A stretch of 38,367 nt of DNA from positions 1 to 38,367 of the IMG/VR virus record IMGVR_UViG_3300010885_003385. One strand, given 5' to 3'. This document shows, piece by piece, positions 29,001 to 32,788 of the stretch. The DNA comes from a virus. A program made the position numbers and the translations under genes. Under the pieces are notes generated by a model, which worked only from the letters and a program-made list of their open reading frames with translations, had not been told where the DNA came from and did no database searches. Within the stretch, counting starts at the first letter, position 1, and every line of letters begins with the position of its first letter.

Positions 29001-29138
29001 AATTTCCTAAGGGCAACTCCGGGAATTAGCTATTCTCCGCTAAGAACAAGTGTTCCTACAGGCCTTAGCGTAACAAGTTTTGATAGTAATAACGGAACAT
29101 TCGATATAAGCAATATAACATTCGACAAACAAGGATAA
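14097..29138 (+). CDS. giant gp7-like baseplate wedge/adhesin protein (5013 residues)
   Basis: A single uninterrupted 15-kb frame, 39% of the window. Position after gp6 and an N-terminus I recall from marine T4-like gp7 proteins (FLPNFYKTDSNKKFLQATVD, NHSRLNSQEFYSWNPHIDWD) point to the wedge backbone; T4 gp7 is only 1032 residues. Other parts: five aromatic Trp/Tyr-Tyr modules resembling chitin-binding (CBM5/12) domains near W1438, W1570, W1752, W2264 and W4835; a likely seven-bladed FG-GAP propeller (about 2167-2782); GxGY beta modules (3183-3227 and 3551-3590); a gp7-like block FKTSFIKAKHNVGEL at about 3432; three TTGxxxGM modules (about 2409, 3884, 3942); many short LNGxxL...DYT beta-sandwich units; and a conserved block GERLEYFSLVGNVLSNIRRG near 4738. 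No T4-type gp8 gene follows it. The functional split between wedge and host binding is inference. Confidence 0.85.
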   Translation: MADSINPSGSNSVSANFLPNFYKTDSNKKFLQATVDQLVQPGTVKKINGFVGRKNAKAAVGSDVYINAPTTTRQNYQFEPSFVINDTIGNTTYFKDYIDYINQLGVFGSNTANHSRLNSQEFYSWNPHIDWDKFVNFQNYYWLPYGPDLITIYGQKQKIESTYTVSIESEGDGNEYLFTPNGLTRNPVLRLYRGQTYTFKIKSPGNPFSIKLLPTLGTADRYTIPQIDKYGVVDGTITVTLPSDTPSILYYQSETDLALSGVIQVLSLDDNSIIDVEQNILGKAQYVLADGTPLTNGMKVNFGGTVIPVKYATGNYYVEGVGTAITLVNESILEVVFPFSSNIAVLFDSTPFDTLPFSDVEGYAGKTDYILSNRGSADHNPWARYNRWFHKDAIEASAKFNGNTSSLDQTARATRPIIEFEANLKLFNFGTKAISDIDLVDTFTKDVFSTVEGSLGYNVDGTPLASGHKILFTADTDPLVKNKIYQVEFVNIEGRRQIHLIELTSPSNNDVVLVRQGLKNQSQMYWYNETINNWAAAQQKLTVNQPPLFDVVDANSHSYGDILYYPGSTFIGTKLFSYKVSSAGSNDVVLGFPLTYKNINNIGDIVFNFDLTTDKFNYKKDNLSIATLKVDLGYLVNRDYAGNALYVNGWKTCEVKNTQAAVRIYKNSNIKNTFNIDIFDDISNLEDLVVKVYINGILLDNSYWSIVTGSAYKSVKLVTPLKDSEVLTIKAYASQPINSNGYYEIPLNFQNNPLNDYMTDFTQGEVKDHVSSIIENLPLSVDVSPESASTTTISGQTFDPDHPNIRDIGGITQYGTKFVQHSGPGSLSTYHITSQTNNIVRSIEKARDDYNNFKKIFLTIAEKLGVDSTPAKQVDQILDRINKDKPTNLPYYFSDMVPYGSAIRTEIKVVDYRIKTYPLTNVFTLATLSNKAIGIYLNGVQLIYGSEYTFDSSGFVIIADKVVMTNTDTISTYEYDNTDGSFVPETPTKLGIWPKYEPKIYLDTTLVTPRMMIQGHDGSLTLAFGDYRDNIILELEKRIFNNIKVEYDPKIYNIFDVIPSYGHQTYSRTEFDQVLAPNFYKWTSSINRDFSKPLSYDRNNPFTYNYKGHATPDGKNAPAYWRGIYTWMYNTDRPHTHPWEMLGFTIEPSWWQSVYGPAPYTKDNTVLWTDISQGVVKQPGVPPTVLPQYIKPWLMAHLPVDDSGVLVSPLQSDVVSGVITPSTTNNFVFGDNSPVEAAWRRSSHYPFSILITSMLLTPSKTFGLVLDRSRIVRDLTGQLVYKATNRRIKPSDIVLPNISTSSTRVQTAGIINYIVNYILSDSLKSYTSYKYDLLNLSAKLSYRIGAFSSKEKFNLLLDSKSPLGSGSIFVPQEDYDIVLNSSSPLKKITYSGILVTKLSDGYELKGYSLTRPYLNYYNWVQTGNPINVGGISEGFAQWTANQQYAAGTIVKFNNVYYRVQVTHTATGTFNSSYVQALKSIPIIGGRTVLSRKLWDRTEAITIPYGTKFDTIQEVYDVIIGYGEWLKDQGFVFDDYNSNLDAITNWETSAKEFLFWTTQNWSSGQDKWAEWTPNTPVVFDSILRYNGDYYKAIKTIPATAIFNPEDFIKLDGLSTVGSSVISLSPSAGRLTFNSDLCVIDDIRNAFNGYEIFKVDGTPLQSNFIQSYRKENYVTYSPRTADGIYCATFYLVQKEQVVILKNTTMFNDTIYNPPSGYKQDRIKVSGYVSDGWYGGFDIPGFIFDQAIVNSWEAWKDYALGDIVKYKDFYYSAIHFLPGSEVFNPTNWVKLDTRPTSQLLPNWNYKANQFTDFYSLDSDNFDINQQKVAQHLIGYQKRQYLNNIIQDDVSEFKFYQGMIREKGTQNVLNKLFDVLSADGKESLNFYEEWAVRAGQYGASSGFESIEFTLDESLFKNNPQGFELVNQVNSTNYYDFIIRQTPNLVYVKPLGYASAPWPKLKNYNPYLRSAGYVKSNDVAFTFKTIDEVLTANIDLFNNGDYIWCTFEGISWNVYKYADLQLRVLKGELNAGVVYNSSNKTLTIKCEDLISLPVGTYVGLSGVVGLSGFYKITSVELNTFTVSTTLSGWPPKPPEGAQPSWTPADDLIVFALISQRTASIDTIDTALSKAVSPGDLLWTDDSGTGKWASWEYNQVYSEVDIKNSLPIPELKYGKTLAISTSGNVVAILNGPGETIIYQRSNLLWVQQQTLSRPSIAKEVFGVDPNTTVVGRTVTSSVIGDSAAFSPDGTWLAIGSPLAKNASTKLVGVWSNSTTYAVDDIVSIGNLYYQALQSGIIGINPASVNLVWELLPYLSTDIVGTNTDKTLHGAVTLYKRNPIGLYDLVDTILSPAFRDGERFGSSLVFGDNELYISALGYDTNRGRVYKLNYTTIEHVSTTYNSVGSAFGAVAVTSTTGVQAGMSIIGTGFTSGQTVLYTLTKLFFAIGDDISRVKIGMFVSGTNVTFPTEVYSVYYDSTAVRRGYVVVQAHQDLSNISNVTFSDGTTSLTRTVVQVTPMNIVLSGSPNSTPSGVIKFVTVSWTYDLSKIYAGETTQSNFGNSISLSTDTSVLSISACAGSVPGKVYVYKKASGTFSTTPTQTILGTDYDFGQAISLSTSGEYLAISDDLTDGVRTIQQGGVSVYKFNGSTYSLYQALENHQPQINGRFGSEMSFMNDFKTLVVYSTHGDTEAIVTFNEDQTENPTISGQPTTFDKKSTNFITTNTNTGRVDIYDRYASKWVFSETLSANTRTADSYGAAIAIGNNNVFVGAPFTTDQGLRSGKVYNYIKTPNTYSWTIKDIEIEKPDPYKIKQAFLYNKTTDQLLNKLDIIDPLQGKIPGIASEELKYATFYDPAIYSIGVDVTVDPNAQWTTDQVGQLWWDLRTAKFIESYDSSVAYRNSTWNTLAHSASIDVYEWISTTLLPVDWDKKADTEVGLAQGISGTSLYGNSAYSIKKKYDTISQTFKNTYCYWVKNKKVVPNITGRHISAAEVSNLIANPRGQGYTYVAITGINSFSIVNAKPLLIDKDIALSVEYWTIDKTDQNVHSQWKLINSSTSTTIPKNIEKKWFDSLCGKDDYDRVVPDIDLPAKLRYGIENRPRQGMFINRIEALKQVVEKANTVLLKNQIVENRNLSALQSADVYPSLISGQYDTTADTAAELVYANIGGFRRPTITPTIIDGKITGINIVYAGQGYTAAPYIDIVGSGEGATIKATISTDGLGKITGATVINSGSGYDNNTVALIRDFSVLVYQDENASNNWSIYSYDPIGAIWSRIKTKTYDVTDYWSKVDWYSPGYSSFSAADYSVNTYSELSQISDSVAIGKLVIVRYTGTSGWQLLVKYANSSSIDWTQSYTVVGIEKGTIQLNSDLYSFLGTPVGYDASTYDGTLFDTVASNELRIILTALRDNIFIDDLSSAYLDLFFVSVRYIFTEQIYVDWIFKTSFIKAKHNVGELKQPVTYRNDNLSNFEDYVDEVKPYRTNIREYVSSYEKVDTSQTSITDFDLPSAYENKILSAILTSINNNTINVADPVVQTYPWKHWLDNIGYTITSIELVSSGSGYISDPTVVISNGAGTGATAKALTSNGVVSRIILLTHGKGYLSAPTITFTGGLIEGGTPARAVAIIGTSSDPIIGNNVVRSNLIKIKFDRITQSYFITTLQQTETKTGSNGLYQFKLTWAPDIRIGTSSITINGVSVLRDLYKLSIVKSTTKGYTSYSGLLEFSTAPAAGSIISITYLKDWSLLNAADRIQYYYNPKSRDLGKDLGQLMTGVDYGGVIVDGLNFDLSTGWDSNGYGTDAWDEFDEGFDDYITVVSANTHSFILPYVPANLTVLNVYYIKNILDTYTSNGAQTQYKYKIANTRPIATASVLVNSTGVVTKTTGSGSSGTSLKLVNTTGIIVGMGIVGGGFNSLHKVTEIVNSTTLRINKAPISAIGITLDFVNNSAGSSTILVSSTSSLKAGDVVTSTAVNAFNSNAKIKTIVNSTTLILDQILIANIPNNSAITFSRVLLTPADITIYATGTITLTSPLASGTTLTIEGPAASIRLDDPFYGTAQQTNHNAIMLSPVANGLNSAFTIPNTFVVNNKDEFIWRKSTSDGSVTPQVDYDSAISGGDTSKTITGAFASATGLAADDIILDGDGFVTPTSSPAPEEVVPGQVVDTVAIKVYDQPNSGSASVKIDNYITNGIQSSFVISQTPNSPRAVIVKVGNTIKNYNTDYTLDYKNKTITFVTAVSTTVPGPAAGTTITVINLVATPPTAGQTVTIFSIGFSGANILDLDHATGNGTTVEFITKAPWIDETTSLIYLNGKAAIAQLFKTDNTYESPNRVGIRFNTAPAIGDLINYIIVSGNQQTFAVTTTEKITPTVSASVFPLTYPIGNSLPNEASIIVRVDQTILPGPSNTYYTIGSNRLTYSIDPSTFASGSLNSSDITILVDGKLLKLGSDYSVDLTGINIKINKRVYNINKGKQLVIIVSAGAGYVYYPPTQNTVTLLVGKTGIGPYQVTFRITQQDAPPLTGVNYIVDGNSNPLYNGTYVCTASTVTSITLQYASDPGTYLIAHETTITPVAGSIVFAQAYTSSNYIEVISSYQHDILDINRTSISVSFSQSVVADTPEYYYYKDIAGGQLVLSRPVIDDGYVWVTKNNMLLSPTVDYKVNDDRSSITLAVYPQSNDKFMLITFSSNVITSGVAYMQFKDMLNRVHYKRLSLNKKTTLVQDLNYNDLQIIVADASNFDKPNLTQNKPGVIEIKGERLEYFSLVGNVLSNIRRGTLGTGIPNKHTAGSIVQDIGPSETIPYTETTNIEQVISDGTTNVPISFIPKLTATTSLVNQHNYDTVEVFVGGYDIAEWTPSTNYFVGSIFSYASYTYKVTANHISGSAWGSLVTTIQQDGTIISKNISANSVYTFFIGNIRLRKKSYTMHNSNIAPNSSEGDIILPADFTVDGTSKKITLLTPLSVGTRITVVQRTGINWDISLNNDSKIANFLRATPGISYSPLRTSVPTGLSVTSFDSNNGTFDISNITFDKQG
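20595..22440 (+). other. FG-GAP (integrin-alpha-like) beta-propeller domain inside the giant protein
   Basis: Seven Phe/Tyr/Ile-Gly repeat starts followed by alternating strands ending in a VY-type strand, at residues Y2167 (YGKTLAIS), I2233 (IGDSAAFSPDG), F2353 (FGSSLVFGDN), F2551 (FGNSISLSTD), F2602 (FGQAISLSTS), F2660 (FGSEMSFMND) and Y2748 (YGAAIAIGNN). Blade 2 is interrupted by the W2264 aromatic module. A TTGxxxGM module of about 150 residues lies between blades 3 and 4. Seven blades is the number in integrin alpha propellers. WD40 or Kelch folds are less likely, given the repeat-start Gly and the GxVYxY ends. Confidence 0.7.
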
Positions 29139-29142
29139 AAAG

Positions 29143-30459
29143 ATGGCACAACAACTCTTAAACGCAGGTTCAACTGCAAACGACGGCACTGGGGACACCC
29201 TTCGTTCAGGTGCGATAAAAATAAATGCAAACTTTACTGAACTGTATTCAAATAGTAGTAATAATATTCCAAGTCAGACTGGAAATTCAGGTTTATTTTT
29301 AGCGACCAACGGAACTACATTAAGTTGGGCTAACCCCTCAGCTAACTCATTACCGACACAAACCGGCAATACTGGAAAGTTCTTAACAACTAACGGAACT
29401 ACTTCTAGCTGGGCAGACGTTGCTATTGGTAATGCTAGCACAGTAACTAATGGGGTTTATACTACCGGTACCTATGCAGACCCTAGTTGGATTACTAGTT
29501 TAGCAGGTAGTAAAGTTACTAACGCTGTACTAACAACTACAGTATATGCAGACCCTGCTTGGTTAACATCGTTAGCTGTTAGTAAAGTTACTAACGCAGT
29601 ATCGAGTGCTAGTACTTATGCAGACCCTAGTTGGATTACTAGTTTAGCAGGATCAAAGTTAACTGGAACAGTATTAGCGACCAACGGCGTGGTTACATCC
29701 GGTACCTATGCAGACCCTAGTTGGATTACAAGTCTAGCCGCTAGTAAACTAACTGGAACAGTAGTAGCAACAAACGGTGTAGTAACATCTCAGACATATG
29801 CAGATCCTGCTTGGATTACCAGCATCGGCGAAACAAAGGTGTTACCAACACAAACAGGACAAACTGGAAAATATTTAACTACTAACGGAACAGCAAGTAA
29901 TTGGGTGACGATAGATACTATTCCTACCCAATCTAGTAATAGTGGAAAATATTTAACTACTAACGGTACTGCACTTAGTTGGGGAACACCGAGCGGTACG
30001 ATCCCGACTCAAACTGGTAATAGCGGAAAATACTTAACGACAGACGGCACGACTGCAAGTTGGGCGACGGTAGCTGGACTAGTAGCTCGAACAACAGTGA
30101 CAGCTACTACTGCAAGTATAGCTAACAATGCCAATGCAGATGCCAATATTACTGGATTTAAATCCTATGCACTATTAAAAATTCAAACATCGGCAGCAGC
30201 CTGGGTTCGAATATATTCAGATGCCGCATCTAGAACTTCTGATGCATCGAGAGCATCTACCACTGATCCGTTACCTAGTGCTGGAGTTATTGCAGAAGTA
30301 ATTACAACCGGTGCCCAGACGATTCTTATCAGTCCGGGGGCATTTGGTTTTAATAGTGAAAATTCCCCAACTACTACAATCCCAATAAACATTACAAACC
30401 TTTCCGGGTCTGCCGCGGCAATTACTGCTACGTTAACAGTACTACAACTGGAGGCATAA
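29143..30459 (+). CDS. repeat-rich tail-fibre-like virion protein
   Basis: 438 residues. The N-terminus NDGTGDTLRSGAIKINANFT (13-32) is a motif seen at the start of many T4-like structural and fibre proteins, probably an attachment helix. It is followed by two interleaved repeat families. One is PTQTGNSGKYLTTNGTxxSW, five copies near 43, 70, 235, 261 and 287. The other is TYADPSWITSLAGSKVT, five copies between about 110 and 230. Such repeats are typical of trimeric fibre shafts. The C-terminal domain (about 312-438: SYALLKIQTSAAAWVRIYSD, then ISPGAFGFN) resembles a compact beta domain I recall at the ends of marine phage structural proteins; it is probably the tip. Starts 5 bp after the giant gene. 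Confidence 0.78.
   Translation: MAQQLLNAGSTANDGTGDTLRSGAIKINANFTELYSNSSNNIPSQTGNSGLFLATNGTTLSWANPSANSLPTQTGNTGKFLTTNGTTSSWADVAIGNASTVTNGVYTTGTYADPSWITSLAGSKVTNAVLTTTVYADPAWLTSLAVSKVTNAVSSASTYADPSWITSLAGSKLTGTVLATNGVVTSGTYADPSWITSLAASKLTGTVVATNGVVTSQTYADPAWITSIGETKVLPTQTGQTGKYLTTNGTASNWVTIDTIPTQSSNSGKYLTTNGTALSWGTPSGTIPTQTGNSGKYLTTDGTTASWATVAGLVARTTVTATTASIANNANADANITGFKSYALLKIQTSAAAWVRIYSDAASRTSDASRASTTDPLPSAGVIAEVITTGAQTILISPGAFGFNSENSPTTTIPINITNLSGSAAAITATLTVLQLEA
29266..30063 (+). repeat. in-frame degenerate repeats in the fibre-like gene
   Basis: Ten in-frame repeat units of two kinds, 17-21 codons each, with strongly similar DNA (for example tatgcagaccctagttgga recurs near 29473, 29617 and 29707). 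They encode the shaft of the fibre-like protein and could recombine to change shaft length. Confidence 0.8.
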
Positions 30460-30460
30460 T

Positions 30461-32107
30461 ATGTCCGACACTCAAGAATATGTTGTTACAGCAAAGACTA
30501 TGGACGATGCCACGTCTCTTCTCGAAGATTTAGAAACTCCTGGTGGCGACCTTTATATTCCCGACAGGGCAGTAGAGGTAACCCAACGTAGAGAGATTAG
30601 TAGAAACACACATTTCTTGTTAACTGCTGACGAAGCTGAACAGTTACGTAACGATTCGAGAGTTATCGCAGTAGAACTAATTCCTAGTTTACAAGGTATA
30701 GAAGTAACCCCGCATTGGACTCAAACTGGAAACTTTGAGAAAAGTGTAACTATTGATACTAATGATAAAAACTGGGGATTATATAGATGCACAGCAGGAT
30801 CAAATCTAGCAACTTGGGGTCTTAATGGATCATTTACACAAACAACGCAAACTGTAACTACTACTAGTTCAGGAAAAAATGTAGACGTTGTAATAGTCGA
30901 TGCACATATAAATTTTAATCATCCAGAGTTTGCAGTGAACATAGATGGCACAGGCGGATCTAGAGCTATACAATATGATTGGTTCCAACATAGCGCGGCA
31001 CTAGGATATTCTTCTACTGGAACATATAGTTATGCTAATATTTCAAGCGCCCATGGTACACATACCGCAGGCACAACAGCAGGAAATACTCAAGGTTGGG
31101 CTCGTGATGCAAACATTTATAATATGGAATTCGGCTACGCAGGCGGCAATGGCCCGTCTGGCTCTTGGGAGCTATTCATATTTGATTATATTCGATATTT
31201 CCATAAAAATAAACCAATTAATTCAACAACTGGAAAACGTAATCCAACTATTACAAATAACAGTTGGGGATATAGTTATGGCTCCATTTTTCTTAGCGGA
31301 CTTACCTCAGTAACATATCGAGGAACTACTACAGCACTATCAGGAACTGATGCTGCCAAAAGAACTGTATTAGAAGCAAATGGAATTCCGGTACCTGGCG
31401 GCACTTATCTATATCGTTCACCGGCAAGATATGCCGCGCTTGATGCAGATATTCAAGACGCAATAGCAGACGGCGTTATTGTAGTAGGCAGCGCCGGAAA
31501 TAGTTACTGGAATTGTGCAACTTCAGACCTAGCAGATTATAATAACACTCTCAACAACGGCTCATATTACCTTACTCGCGGCTCTTCTCCTAGTGCCGCT
31601 GACCAAGTTATTTGCGTCGGATCTACAGCTACTTCTACTCTTGAATATAAAAGTAATTTTAGTAATTACGGTAAGCGAGTTGATATATGGGCTCCGGGAC
31701 AATATATTGTTTCTAGCGTGTATGATGCAAATGCCGCTACGGAATTTGGAATTACTCTTGCAGACGACCCGAGAAATTCTGCGTATAAAATAGGAAGTAT
31801 ATCGGGAACTAGTATGGCAGGCCCGCAAGTAACAGGATACTTAGCGTGTTTGTTAGAACAATTTCCTAATATGCGTCAAACAGCCGCATTAGCTTATTTA
31901 ATTGCTAACTCAACAAAAAATCAAATTGGATCAACTGGCGGACTTGCAGGAGATTACACATCACTCGGTGACAATTCAAATAATAGATATTTGTACTACG
32001 TAGCAGTTCGCCCTATAACAGGAGCAGTTTCACCGATGACTAGGTACCAAAATAGGCCAACAACCGGTTCAACATACCCAAGATCAAAGATACGAAGATA
32101 CGGTTAA
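30461..32107 (+). CDS. subtilisin-like serine protease (S8 family) in the virion gene cluster
   Basis: 548 residues with a complete S8 catalytic set: Asp147 (VVIVDAH), His198 (SAHGTHTAG), oxyanion Asn347 (GSAGNS) and Ser451 (SGTSMAGPQ). Residues 1-80 (EYVVTAKTMDDATSLLEDL, then HFLLTADEAEQLRNDSRVIA) resemble an I9-type inhibitor propeptide, suggesting synthesis as an autoprocessed zymogen. No signal peptide is seen, so it would act inside the infected cell or as part of the virion. It starts one base after the fibre-like stop (TAATATG), so co-translation is likely. The Arg/Pro-rich C-terminus (about 520-548) could anchor it to the virion. Role is not known from sequence: fibre maturation or digestion of host surface protein are both possible. 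Confidence 0.92.
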   Translation: MSDTQEYVVTAKTMDDATSLLEDLETPGGDLYIPDRAVEVTQRREISRNTHFLLTADEAEQLRNDSRVIAVELIPSLQGIEVTPHWTQTGNFEKSVTIDTNDKNWGLYRCTAGSNLATWGLNGSFTQTTQTVTTTSSGKNVDVVIVDAHINFNHPEFAVNIDGTGGSRAIQYDWFQHSAALGYSSTGTYSYANISSAHGTHTAGTTAGNTQGWARDANIYNMEFGYAGGNGPSGSWELFIFDYIRYFHKNKPINSTTGKRNPTITNNSWGYSYGSIFLSGLTSVTYRGTTTALSGTDAAKRTVLEANGIPVPGGTYLYRSPARYAALDADIQDAIADGVIVVGSAGNSYWNCATSDLADYNNTLNNGSYYLTRGSSPSAADQVICVGSTATSTLEYKSNFSNYGKRVDIWAPGQYIVSSVYDANAATEFGITLADDPRNSAYKIGSISGTSMAGPQVTGYLACLLEQFPNMRQTAALAYLIANSTKNQIGSTGGLAGDYTSLGDNSNNRYLYYVAVRPITGAVSPMTRYQNRPTTGSTYPRSKIRRYG

Positions 32108-32141
32108 CCATTAGCGATTAAACTAGCAGTTAATAATCATT

Positions 32142-32149
32142 GATAAATA
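32142..32149 (+). promoter_or_regulatory. late promoter box ahead of the 204-residue virion protein
   Basis: GATAAATA, 7/8 to TATAAATA, in the 63-bp gap after the protease gene and 21 bp before the next ATG. The purine-rich AAAGAGAA just upstream of the ATG serves as ribosome binding site. Confidence 0.72.
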
Positions 32150-32170
32150 CAAGATAAAGAGAACATTACT

Positions 32171-32785
32171 ATGCAGAGCAAAGACTTAACGGGAGTTCAT
32201 ATAGAAGGTCATATCAAGATCTTTGATCCCATTTCTAATGAAATTTATGTTAACAAGCGTAACGCTATACATTATGAAAACATGAGTATAGCACTAGCTA
32301 ATACTCTATCTAATAGCGGTAACGGTTTTGTTTATGAAATGGCCTTTGGAAGTGGTGGAACATCAGTAGATCCGACAGGTATTATTACATACTTGACACC
32401 AAATAGTTCCGGAGCAAATGCAAGTCTTTACAGCGAACAATTTAAAAAAGTTGTAGATGAACGTAGCAGTAACAACGTTGATCCTACACGTAATTATACA
32501 GAAGCCCGCCACGTTACTGGTACAAACTATACAGATTTATTTGTGACTTGTTTATTAGATTACGGAGACGGAAATTCAGCAGGCCAACAAGCATTTGATA
32601 ATGCTACTTCAACATCAACAGCATTGGTATTTGACGAGTTGGGTTTAAAAAGTTATAGTGCATCTGGAACAGGTTTGTTATTAACTCATGTTATATTTCA
32701 CCCTGTACAAAAATCGTTAAACCGTTTAATACAAATTGATTATACAGTTCGTATTCAAAGTTTAACCGGCCTGGCAGGAGTATAA
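32171..32785 (+). CDS. putative virion structural protein
   Basis: 204 residues, no signal peptide or membrane segment. N-terminal GHIKIFDPISNEIYVNKRNA (13-32), a Gly-rich FVYEMAFGSGGTSVDPTG, and a C-terminus LTHVIFHPVQKSLNRLIQID suggest a compact beta-rich virion protein. I recall similar proteins in the baseplate/fibre region of marine T4-like phages without an assigned role. It leads a late unit under its own promoter box and precedes three fibre paralogues, so a connector or fibre-attachment protein (a gp9/gp11-like job) is a reasonable but unproven idea. Confidence 0.65.
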   Translation: MQSKDLTGVHIEGHIKIFDPISNEIYVNKRNAIHYENMSIALANTLSNSGNGFVYEMAFGSGGTSVDPTGIITYLTPNSSGANASLYSEQFKKVVDERSSNNVDPTRNYTEARHVTGTNYTDLFVTCLLDYGDGNSAGQQAFDNATSTSTALVFDELGLKSYSASGTGLLLTHVIFHPVQKSLNRLIQIDYTVRIQSLTGLAGV

Positions 32786-32788
32786 TCT

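Noticed and set aside
29266-30063. Regularly spaced repeats suggesting a CRISPR-like array
   Set aside because: Repeats are in frame, degenerate at third positions, of two kinds and fully within a fibre-like coding sequence.
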